Source of the DNA: Theristus sp. LFF4_11
Taxonomy: Eukaryota > Nematoda > Chromadorea > Monhysterida > Xyalidae
Direction: 5' to 3'
DNA length: 64,000 nt
Assembly (NCBI GenBank): GCA_030248135.1
Contig: JASANC010001082.1
Coordinates: 1-64,000 of the forward strand
Made by a program: the position numbers and the translations under genes
The notes under the pieces: generated by a model
Told to the model about the DNA's origin: nothing
Database searches by the model: none
The model's input: only the letters and a program-made list of their open reading frames with translations
In this document: piece after piece, positions 1 to 11,900 of the stretch
Layout: each line of letters starts with the position of its first letter
Position numbering within the stretch: position 1 is the stretch's first letter

Positions 1-1496
1 GTAAAAACCGTAAAAATACGGGCGTTACGGTTTTACCGTACCGTACCGTGACCGTACCGTGCGAATTTAAAATTTCCAAACCGTACCGAAAACCGTACCG
101 TCATCAAAATACAATTACCGTTCCGTTGACCGTACCGTGGCAAAATTTTGGCAAACCGTACCGAAACCGTCGTATTTTTTCCAAAATTGACGGTTTGACC
201 AAGCTTTTTTGTGTGCGTGCGCTGTGTGTGGCGTGGCGTGCGTTTGATTTTTCGTTGGTATCATATAGGTTGCATGTCCCACGGATACATAAAAATTTTA
301 TTTGTTTTTTTGTGCCGTTGTAAAAATCAACGGCTTTCACATTACTTTTTTTAGTTTTTTTTGGTGTATACTAAAAAACTAAAATAAAACGCGCGCTAAT
401 TAATAATTAATGACAATAAAACAGGTCATGAAGATCGATTGTGACTGTGAGAACACTAAACAAACAGCAGTTTTTACAAGATTTTAACTAAAATTCTGTG
501 ACTTTCAAAAAGCAAAATTTTGGTGAACACAAATTTGCAATTTTTAAACAGTAGAAACTGAAATAATATTGTTTAAAAAACATTTTTGTGCAAAAGCGGG
601 CATAAAAAAACACAAATGGGATTGTGCAAATAAACGGGTATCGATTCCCGGCCAGTTCTGTAAAATAAAAAAATAAAGGGGCCTCTTCGGGTCAAACTTA
701 GCGACTTTGAAAAATGAAGTTGTCAAACAATCAAGTCACGTTTAAACAAGTTTATGTCACGCAGAAAAAGTCTAACGGGAACGACTTCACTTTAACCAAG
801 TTTAACTTAACTAACCGAGAACAAACGGGGGCAGCAAATTCAAATAGTTTAAAAAAATTGTCAACGATTGCAAAATTAGCGAAACAGAGTTATAAAAGAA
901 TCATCTTTGACATAGAATTGACACCTAATCGAAAAGCTTGAAACAAACATTTGAAACGTTTGAAAAGCACTAAAAAATCGAGCGGGTTCTCGAGATTAAA
1001 TTATTACAAAAACTGTTGTTTACGCTTGTTTACTTTTGTTTCTTTTGTTGGCGTCATGCGAAAGGGCTCAAGTTGAAAAACCATAATTTCATAACGTCTT
1101 TTTGATGAAATCCTGACTGGGTAAACTGCCTAAAAATGGTGGTTGAAAACAACAGGTTGGGTCTTCCTGTACTCTTGCTATGGTGTAGGTAGATGGTGTA
1201 AGTTTGTGTTTTGTTTTTGTCCCACTGCCGCTTCCATTGCTTGTCTGACTGAACGAGAACGGCGACATACAACACAACAAAATAGCACAGAGAGAAACAA
1301 AAAGTGAAGCACAGTGCATTTTAAAACTTTTTAATTTTCAAACCGTAAAAATACGGTTTACCGCCCGTGTAAATTCAAAATCCACGGTAACCGTACCGAA
1401 ACCGTACCGTGCGATTTTAAAATTTTTCAAACCGTACCGAAAACCGTACCGTTGAGCTTTTCAATTTACCGTACCGTACCGAAACCGTGAAAAAAA
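1..1496 (-). mobile_element. hAT-like element, copy 1 (cut by window edge and right-truncated)
   Basis: This is a nearly identical inverted copy of the element at 6051-7624. It has the same subterminal clusters of ACCGTACCGT-type repeats and the same internal open frames, for example a 75-residue frame at 714-941 identical to the one at 6664-6891. The left end lies outside the window. The right end lacks about the last 55 bp of the complete copy and runs straight into purine-rich DNA near 1497. No transposase domain is visible, so it is non-autonomous. Confidence 0.8.
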
Positions 1497-3120
1497 GGGA
1501 ATATAAATGAGTAAAGCAGATAAGGAAATTTGTGGGGGATAATGGAAATTTTGGCGATGCGTGGGGCGCGAGAAGAAATAAAAATTATTGGTAATGGGAG
1601 AACGAACAATAAGTTTGAGAGAGGTGGGCAATTGTTTTGGAGTATAGGGAACTTAAAGGGAGGAAATATGGAAGATGGGGGGTGGAATGGGAAATATACG
1701 ATGAACGGGAGAGATTAGGTTTTGGTGATTGGAGGATTTGGATTAGTGGAAGGAACCTGGGGGAGGGAAGAATGAAAAGAAACCGTGGATGGAGTTGAAA
1801 TGGGGGAATAAAGAGTGTGGGTTATTAAAAAACTATTTTGTAACCGAATATTTTGAGAGGGAAATTAAGCGCGTTTGAAGATGAAATGGTAAGAAGTAGT
1901 GAAACTGAATGGACGTGGGGGGGGTGTTTGATGGGAGTTCCTAAAACCATTTTGGTTTTTTTGTGGAGAAGAAATTCGTTATTGATTTTTTTTATGAGGA
2001 AAGGGATGAATGGTGGAATGGGGGGGAGAGGGGAGGGGGGAGGGGGCATGGTGGAGAAGATGAAATGAAGAGGTGAGAAGTGAATGAGAAGAACACCGAC
2101 AAAGAGTGAAAAAAACACATAACCCAATAAATAACCTACCTTATGAAATAGCCGTAGAGAAGTAGATTATGGGGAATTGATGGGTAGGAGAGGATAAAGT
2201 GTAGAACCCCAACTATTAGGGATGAATGGAACAGTTTTCTTTGTTTTATTTGGATGATTTGGGGGGAGATAGATGAAGAAGGGAAAATTGAAAAGGAACC
2301 GTTAAGCGGGTTGGGTGGAGAGAGGGAAAAACCTTAAAATGAAGATGAAAAGGAAATTATTGTTGGATGACGTTGGGTGGGAAAGAAATAAGACGACGGG
2401 ATGAAATGAAAACTATTTTTTGTGAGACGTAGGTGGAAGTGATATAAAGTGTAGCGGGATGAAGACCCTTTTTTGTTGGGGTAGGGGGGAGAATAAAGTG
2501 AGGGGAGATGATGAAACCATTTTTTGGGAAAGCGGGGGGAAGAAAGAGAGATGAATGGAAACTATTTTTTGTGAGACCGTGGGGGGAGAAAGTGGGACCA
2601 AAGAGATGAATGGAAACATTTTTTTTGTTTGGGGTGGGGGGAGTAGAGTGTAACGTAAGGAGATGAATGGACCCTTTTTTGGGGGTGGGGAGATTAGAGT
2701 GTAAGACGAGGAGATGAATGGATGGGGTGGGGTGGGGAGATATTATGGAGAAAACGGGTGAGGCCCTTTTTTGTGGGGGGGGAGGGAAGAGTGGAAGGGT
2801 GAGGAATTTTTTGTGTGGATTAATGGGGAGTTAAGAGTGGACTGGGATGAACGGATTTTCTATATGAAAATTGAAGAGGACTGAGGAGATAAATTGAAAG
2901 GGGGAAATACTATAAGGAGAAATTGAATGGAGGAAATGGGAATGGGGAATTGGGGGGGTCTTTGGGGGAGGGAATTTGGAAATTGTGAGTGAATGGGGGA
3001 TGTGAAAAGGGGAGAAACTGTTTTAGAATAGGTTTTTGTGATGGGGGAAAATTGGTTTTGGGGGTGGGGAGAAGTAATATAATAGGAATTGGGGGGGGGG
3101 TAATAGGGAGGATTGCGCTC
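1497..3120. repeat. Purine-rich (G+A) degenerate minisatellite
   Basis: The + strand is almost all G and A with short T runs. From about 2220 to 2850 a degenerate unit of roughly 60-75 bp recurs, built around GAGATGAATGG, then a CCATTTTTT/CCCTTTTTT block, then a G-run and AGTGTA. Open frames here are proline- or glycine-rich and look like by-products of composition. I see no gene. Such strand bias can also come from polishing errors in long-read assemblies. Confidence 0.65.
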
Positions 3121-3208
3121 ACCTCGGAGAAAAATGAGGTGTACGGTACTCTAATACGTTTTTGTAAAGTTGCTTGAATGTATCATAAAATCTCAGATTT
3201 TTTTTCAG

Positions 3209-5995
3209 ACTCGCCCTCTACCAGCCACGCACATCGCATCGTGCAGCCAGTGCCGATTCGACTCAGCCAAAATGGTGACGGAATTTCAAATTCCCGCCTT
3301 AATAGCGTGCAGCACGTCAATGGCAATGGTTCAGATTCAGCGTTTGCGAACAGAAGCAACTTGATGTCTCAAAACCGTCTCCCCAAAAAAGGACTCACGA
3401 GAAGCTACGATTTGAAGCAACAAATGACTGAGCCGCAGAAAATGGTCGAAGAAGGCAGTAGTCAAGAGAAATCCAAAGCTAAAGCCAATGAGAATGTGGT
3501 GCACTCAATTTACGACGTACGCGCCGATGTTATGCCCGTTGACAGCTTCAGGGAGAAATACGCAAGTTGGATGCAACATGAAGCGGTGGGCGGTTTCTTA
3601 GTTTTTGAAAAAAGAAGCAGCATTAAGCTTGATCACACTAAATTGGTGTCCTGTGCGTCCTGTACGCCTAGGAGCCCTTGTGGGTGGCATCCCAAAAATA
3701 AAAGACTGGCAATACCGCGTTTTGGGGTCACTTTTATTTCCAGTACACGGACACCGAAGCAGACAGGACACTGGCCACTTGTTTGGGCACCCATTTAGCG
3801 TGATTCTGAAACACCGACTTGAAACAGCGTAAAGTTTTTTTAAACTTATCGCAAAATGCTCGCTTTCTGTCCAGGTGCTTCGCAATCGCAGCACCCTGAG
3901 TCCGTCCGCCGGCAGCGCGTTCACGGAGTACCGTCCAAATGGGAAATCGGGAGACTTTGACGAGAAGGGACAAAAAGAGAAACCAGCTGAAAAGGGGTCA
4001 CAATCGGAAATCCCGAGCAACACGGTTCCGCCATTTCAAACTCCACCAGCGAATCAGGACGACGGCTACTTCTCGAACAACAGCGATTACTACGCGATTG
4101 TGCGCGAGCCGAAGCAAGCGCTTTTATCACAGTTCGATGAAACATCAGCCGGCGATCAGCAGAACTTGAACAGACAAATCGAGTTCATGACCGGCCTGTT
4201 GCAGGAATTGCAGGCTGCTTACGATAAATCAAGGCTGAAAATTCAGGCAGGTTTTTTTCAAATTCGTATGAGCGTATCAGAAGATTTTCAGTGGTTTTTG
4301 TGTGACGGAATTCTTGATTTTGTTTACAGCAGCGAACCGACCTTGACAATGGAGTCGAAACCTCCAACTTAACCCCACGAGCTGTTCAACTAAAAAAGGT
4401 GCCATATAAACCACTTGTGAAAAGGTGTTTAAACAACAATTAGTCAAGTGCAAAACTAATCAATGTTTCCACAATTTTTTCCAGCCAACAGTCGATGCCT
4501 CCAACAAGCTTCAAGCGAGGGCCACTGAATTTTCGTCGATTTCACAGATCACACAAAAGCAGCCAGCCAGTTTTGAGCATTCAATCGAAAAACTGAGAGA
4601 AGCGCAGCCAATCAGCGTCGTGCACACAGAAATGATGGACGACAAACATACGCAAATGACTAGTCAAAATATAACCCCTTTGGCAGACTCGAATAAACCG
4701 CTCGGCTTGGCTAAGTCCGCCAGTGCAAGCGAAAATAGGCAAAACGAAGTGGGTGGCCGCGACACAATAAATGCTACTGTTCTGACATTGAACGGTGTGT
4801 TTTTTTAATTTTTTTTAGTTTAACAATGAAGGTTAGGTTTATTTAATTGGGTTTATTTGTTTTGTTATTATTATTTTCACTACTTTTGGTGAGTGACGGT
4901 TTGTTGATCATGTTCTTCATTTTCAAGCTTTCTCACCTCTTTCATTTACATTCTGATTCTGACAGACAGCGCAATGGATTCTGCCACTGCCGTACCCGCT
5001 GCCATACCCGCTACCGTAGTCCGCAGCAGCACCACATTGGACGTGCCAAAACGCATGCAGTTGCTACAATTCCCGCGCGATTATCCGATGACCACAAAAA
5101 GAAATGACAATAACGAATTTGGAGAATATGACGTCGAACAAAAAGCAAGAAAAACCGAAAATGGTGGTTGTGAGAGTGGAAAGCTGTCACCATCAAACAC
5201 TGCGGTCGGCGACTTCCAGGCGACAGAGTCCAATTCAGTTTTCAGGTTCGTAAAAGCTTCATTTTGTCCATTTTCATCTTCAAACGAGCGGTTGATAAAT
5301 AGGTATGCAGCCTCTGACAGAAAAAATGAATTTTCTAGTTTAAGAAAAACAAAATAGTTTTTTAAACAACCGAACAATTTCAGTTGTAGCAACCCTCCCG
5401 TCGCGTCAAAACTGCCATTAGCCAACGGTGATTTGACATTGAGCAGTTTAATTGACATTTCTGGACCATCAGCCGCACAGGTGTTTTCGCTTTACTTTTC
5501 TTTCTTACGCAAACTAAAAAGTTCGCCAAAAAAAGTCCCGTGTTAGGCCAAAATGCAGTGTTTTTAAAGCCTGAAATCTCATATGCGCTACAGTGTTTCT
5601 GAAAACTCATTTGGATTGTGAATAATTTCCAACTTTTACTTCTTTCGAAACGACCATCGCGCAAAGCCTTAACCATTTAATGTGTTGCACAACTTATTGT
5701 CGTTTCCATTGTGAAGAAGGTTTGAAACCGCGGTATTGAAAATGAAATCAGTTTGGAAAAGCCAAAAAACAATTGCTTCTGCAACACTCTCAAGGCAAAA
5801 CTGTAAATTGTGTAGCTTGTTTGATTGTTAGCAATGTTGTTTTCACGTTTCTGGTTGTAAATAATATTTTATTTTTGTTTTGCAGATTTCTTTGCAACGA
5901 GCGGATGAAACCCACAAAAACGACAATGACGAGTTGTCGAAAAATTTTCAAGTGAACAAAAATAGCAATGATCCGAAAGCAAACCAAGCAGAACG
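3209..5995 (+). CDS. N-terminal exon block of the large gene (7 exons)
   Basis: The exons encode low-complexity, polar sequence. The second (3875-4246) ends in a likely coiled coil (LNRQIEFMTGLLQELQAAYD). The join 4246 to 4330 keeps frame only if a GC donor (CAG|GCAGGT) is used, because the nearby GT site gives an early stop. The exon at 5886 can end at 5951 (CAA|GTGAAC, phase 0) or at 5995 (CG|GTAAAA, phase 2). Only the former joins in frame to the next recognisable exon at 7647, after the hAT insertion. Confidence 0.65.
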
Positions 5996-8900
5996 GTAAA
6001 AAAAGTGTTTTCTTCAAATTTTGTACTCCCATTAGTCAGAAAGTCTGTAATAGAGTTGCCACGGTAGGCCTTTTTTGGTCACGGTACGGTTTACGGTTTG
6101 AGACGCAATTTTTTTCACGGTTTCGGTACGGTACGGTAAATTGAAAAGCTCAACGGTACGGTTTTCGGTACGGTTTGAAAAATTTTAAAATCGCACGGTA
6201 CGGTTTCGGTACGGTTACCGTGGATTTTGAATTTACACGGGCGGTAAACCGTATTTTTACGGTTTGAAAATTAAAAAGTTTTAAAATGCACTGTGCTTCA
6301 CTTTTTGTTTCTCTCTGTGCTATTTTGTTGTGTTGTATGTCGCCGTTCTCGTTCAGTCAGACAAGCAATGGAAGCGGCAGTGGGACAAAAACAAAACACA
6401 AACTTACACCATCTACCTACACCATAGCAAGAGTACAGGAAGACCCAACCTGTTGTTTTCAACCACCATTTTTAGGCAGTTTGCCCAGTCAGGATTTCAT
6501 CAAAAAGACGTTATGAAATTATGGTTTTTCAACTTGAGCCCTTTCGCATGACGCCAACAAAAGAAACAAAAGTAAACAAGCGTAAACAACAGTTTTTGTA
6601 ATAATTTAATCTCGAGAACCCGCTCGATTTTTTAGTGCTTTTCAAACGTTTCAAATGTTTGTTTCAAGCTTTTCGATTAGGTGTCAATTCTATGTCAAAG
6701 ATGATTCTTTTATAACTCTGTTTCGCTAATTTTGCAATCGTTGACAATTTTTTTAAACTATTTGAATTTGCTGCCCCCGTTTGTTCTCGGTTAGTTAAGT
6801 TAAACTTGGTTAAAGTGAAGTCGTTCCCGTTAGACTTTTTCTGCGTGACATAAACTTGTTTAAACGTGACTTGATTGTTTGACAACTTCATTTTTCAAAG
6901 TCGCTAAGTTTGACCCGAAGAGGCCCCTTTATTTTTTTATTTTACAGAACTGGCCGGGAATCGATACCCGTTTATTTGCACAATCCCATTTGTGTTTTTT
7001 TATGCCCGCTTTTGCACAAAAATGTTTTTTAAACAATATTATTTCAGTTTCTACTGTTTAAAAATTGCAAATTTGTGTTCACCAAAATTTTGCTTTTTGA
7101 AAGTCACAGAATTTTAGTTAAAATCTTGTAAAAACTGCTGTTTGTTTAGTGTTCTCACAGTCACAATCGATCTTCATGACCTGTTTTATTGTCATTAATT
7201 ATTAATTAGCGCGTGTTTTATTTTAGTTTTTTAGTATACACCAAAAAAAACTAAAAAAAGTAATGTGAAAGCCGTTGATTTTTACAACGGCACAAAAAAA
7301 CAAATAAAATTTTTATGTATCCGTGGGACATGCAACCTATATGATACCAACGAAAAATCAAACGCACGCCACGCCACACACAGCGCACGCACACAAAAAA
7401 AGCTTGGTCAAACCGTCAATTTTGGAAAAAATACGACGGTTTCGGTACGGTTTGCCAAAATTTTGCCACGGTACGGTCAACGGAACGGTAATTGTATTTT
7501 GATGACGGTACGGTTTTCGGTACGGTTTGGAAATTTTAAAATCGCACGGTACGGTCACGGTACGGTACGGTAAAACCGTACCGCCCGTATTTTTACGGTT
7601 TTTACGGTTACCGTGGCAACTATAGTCTGTAAACCATAGGGTCCAGGACTATCCAACTCCCCGCACAGGTGTATGTGTTTCAGCTCTCATACAATCATAC
7701 CAGTACACGGTCTCGATAACCAACACACGTATTTTAATTTACGAAGACTCAAAGTTAAGGCCAACCGACGCAAATGTACAAAGCGTGACACCTCAAAATC
7801 GACTGAATATTGCTGTGACGGACATCGATGAAGCCACGCGGTCATCATCGGACAAAACCAATGGATTATCAAATGGACACTGCAGTTCACCATTGTCAGC
7901 GCCGAAAACCGTGCACTTTTTCACGATCACCACAAAATCTTCAGATCGTCAACAAAACCAGAATTCCTCAGTGCCATTGTCGAGTTTTCGATTGGTATAT
8001 TTTGACTCTTTGTTTTGCAACTCGGTTCTTTGTTGATATTGGTTGTTTAAAAGCAGATCTAAGACCGAAAAGACGTAACGCTAGCCAGGTGAGCTTGCTT
8101 GAAAAGTCACAACTCACAAGTAGCCAGTAGCAAGCAAGTATCCAGTAGCCACAAGCAGCCACAAGTAACCCAGTAGCCTCATTTGTGGCTTGTTTCCGAG
8201 AGGCCTGCTGCCGACTGCAGCATTCTTTTGCACAGAACAACAACACTCGTGCAGCGACCGAGTCGCCGGCGCGTTCAACGGTCTCAAACGCCAGCAACCA
8301 CGCTCTGCCGTGCACTTGCTTCTTGGCGATCAACAACAGCAAAACACAACCACAAGAGCACACCAACAACGAACATCTGCCAACTTGCAGACTGTCTGTT
8401 GAACAATTGGTTCGTGACACTGGTATACCTGGTGGTTGTTTTGTATCTTTTGTTTTGCTCCCGAAACTCAAATGCTCGCCGCATAGATAACGCATTGAGT
8501 CGCAGAACCCCCAAATAATAATCAACACTCAGAAATTGGCTGGTATTTTCCGGATTTTCTTGAAATCAGACCAGCCACAGAAAGGTACCTGGAATGGTTA
8601 CTGAATTCATGAATAGTTCTGGTACTCTGGTATTCAGCAACCACGAGTGGGCTACTTAGTGTGTGTGATTGGAATATAAGCAGCTCTCAATGCACGGACC
8701 GGACCAATCGTAACACCATGCGAACGGGTGCTTTAAAAAACATATTTCCGATTCTTTAATTTTCACTGCAGGTGCCCGAGCAGCCGAGCAACAATGCGTT
8801 TATTGGTGGGCAAGCAGACTCGTTGACACGTGCGAACACGACATCGCCAGGTGTCTTCTCGGTTGTGTCCAGTTGCCGGGACAACACTGACCAGAACACC

Positions 8901-11900
8901 ACCAACAACGGCCGTGCGTCGACGACCACGATCGAGTCGCACCAATCGAGCACCTCAGCGAGCACGTCACTCTATCGAGTCAGCTGCGTTCGACGGACGA
9001 TGAACAACGCCGATCGGAGAAGGAATACGACTAAAATAATGAACCAGAATAACGAAAATCATCATAAACTGCTGTTTCCATTTCAAAATAATCTGAAACG
9101 ACAGACGGAAAGCAATAATAAAGTGTTGATTTTTGACGACGTCTCACGGAAGGACCCAAGACTTCGATTCAACAAGGAGCAAGACACGCTGTCGAACAAC
9201 AGCAGTGTGCCGTATCAGCCGCATAATGTCAATCTTATCAACAACGATGTTTCAATCAATGAGCCACTGAATATTCGCGCTTTGCGAGATTCGTGGAAAG
9301 CCGGATCACCAGAACCTAGTAGTAATTTGTTTGTTTATTCATTTCCCCGTTTTTTTTTATTTTTTCGCAAATTCTCAAAACAATTTCTTTGTTTCAAATC
9401 AAAGATTGATAGTGTCGTTATGCATCAGAAACATCAATTGCACACCACTAACCCCTGTTGTAGGCATACCCTCCCCAGTTTCACCCAACGGTTTTCGTGC
9501 CAACCGTTTGCGCTCACGGCAAAGTAGTCGGAGCAACTCGCGACGGTACAGCGTTTTCAATGCAAAAGATTTTGAAGAACAAGAAATTCGCCGGCCCTCC
9601 ACGCCGATCGCACCGGAGTGCGTTACGTTTGAATTGCCGCCACAACATTTGGACGTCACCATATGCAGGCACACGAACAGACACTTTTATAGGTGAGTGA
9701 GTGAGTGAGTGAGTGAGTGAGTGAGTGAGTGAGTGAGTGAGTGAGTGAGTGAGTGAGTGAGTGAGTGAGTGAGTGAGTGAGTGAGAGTGCGTTCGTGCGT
9801 TCGTGCGTGAGTCTGTTTTTCAATCAATCAATTAACCAATCAATCAGTCACCGCGCTGCATCTTTCAGCTCGGCATCACCATCGAGCTGCGCGAACACAC
9901 CAACCCGTGAAGCTCCCCTGCTTCTGCTAGCTCCCAGCTATGCGTCACGACCGATCAACAAACTGGGAAGCCTCAGGAAGCTGGCTTCTAAGTTGAATGG
10001 GTTTCTCGATGATTACTGCGACCTCGAAACACCACGACGAAGTCGATCAGCGATGACTGGAAAAAGTGAGATTGAAGATAAAAATAATCAAAATGTTTCT
10101 TCAGACGTCAACAGGCAATCAGAGAAGCAATCGTGAAAACAGTCGCAATCAGAGCTGTAAAATTAAGAACACCATTATGCTCTTCCCTTTTGTCCATAAA
10201 AACGTAATTTCATTTCAGCCGGAAGACGCAGCGCGTTGGTACGAACAAGCGAATGGCCGTTGGACAGGAGTCCATCTGGTTTGACTGAACTAAATTTTTT
10301 GATGTCATTTCGACTCTTGTCAGCTTTTACCTCCTTTCAACCACAGTTGCTTTCAGCCAGCCGCCCACAGCACACCCTGATTTGCAGTCCATTGATGCAC
10401 CGGGCACAGGACAACTGTGCTGCACACGAAGAGTTGGCGTACAACAATCAGGTGAACTTGTTGCTATTTTAACAACACCAAATTGAGCTTTTCCATAAAA
10501 AGTACTTCTCCAAACCTCACAGGTGCTCGTACGCGAGGTGGTTGAAATGCACACCGGCTTGCGCAGCCAGATTCGTGCTTTGCACAACGACCAGTCTGCC
10601 AAGGAAGTCGCAAATAATAATTCACCAAGCCTGAACGCATCGGTCAGTTCGTCCGACTGCGAGCTGTTGTCTGCGTCACAGATGCTACACGGTGAAAATG
10701 GTGAGCACATGACAAAAACATACAATCATTTGGGTTGTGACGTGCTGCTCAGCAACCAACCAGCATTCTTTAATTTCATTTTCTGTCTACCCCACATTTG
10801 AATGCTTTGCAAGACGAATACATTCGCTTTTTTCAGCCCAATATGCAGCCAAGAATGTGAATGCTGATGGTTCAAAGTTGTCACAAAATTCGCACCGAAT
10901 AAATAACCTGTTGCTGAAACATCAGCCGTTGAAAGTCCAATCGCGAAATGGTCTGTGGGAAACCGCTCTATGCAGCTGTTTGGTTTGAACTTTGAAAAAC
11001 TCTTTAAAACTAATTTGAGTTTTTTCCAACAGTTGACTCTGATGTAAATCGCCGTCAGTGGAACACGAAACGGAGGAATAGAAGAACAACAACACAGCGG
11101 TACAATCAAATGGTCAGTTGTAATACCGTATTACCTCTATTAAACGCCCCCCCCCCAAAATTAAACCCCCCCCAAAAAAATAAACCCCCACCCCCTCGAC
11201 AGGTTTCCAAATAATCCCCCCCCCCAAATAATCCCCCATGGGGGATTATTGGAAACCTGTTTGAAACACATACTCAGCGAATTCAGTGGCTGGTTGCAGT
11301 GAAAATGATGAAATTGTGCTACCAAAGGCCCCAAATGGATGAGTTAATGGCAATTTCATTACAAAAGGCTGTTGTAAAAGGAAATTTCAATGTACAGTAG
11401 AAGTTTCTGCGACTTCCTTCCTGCCATGGAAGGTATTTTTGCCATTTAGCCCACCCCTAAAAATGGTTTCCAAATACCCCCCCCCCCAAAAAAAAACCCC
11501 CCCCCCCCCCAAAAAAAATAAACCCCCACCCCCAGAAGTCGCTGAAGAAATAAACCCCCATGGGGGTTTATTAGAGGTAATACGGTATGCTTGGAGAGTG
11601 CGGGTGCCCATTGTTGATGACACATGCAAAATGTACACACCAATATGGGTATCACGCATTTTTTCAAATCGCAGTGGACGAAAGTTTTTTCAGGCGCAAT
11701 CACACCTTACCACGTTGGCGTTTTTGTCTGAGCACTTTCACGAGCTCGCACAAGAACGGTGGCATGACAAGAAACTAACGGAATTGCTGTGGCGCGACAA
11801 ATACAGCCGTTTGGACGCGTACACTCTTGTGCAGGATGTGAAACACGATGTCAATGGGTACAACACGCTAAGAAATGGACATCATCACACATTCCATAGC

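Noticed and set aside
1825..3122. Pro/Ser- and Gly-rich frames in the purine tract
   Set aside because: These are compositional artefacts of a low-complexity minisatellite.
8183..8528. Overlapping frames of 70-186 codons in the 7.99-8.77 kb intron
   Set aside because: Flanking exons join in phase without them. They have no family resemblance and contain short repeats.
9693..9785. CRISPR-like or regular spacer array
   Set aside because: It is a plain tetranucleotide tract with no spacers. No CRISPR structure or prokaryotic gene was seen anywhere in the window.
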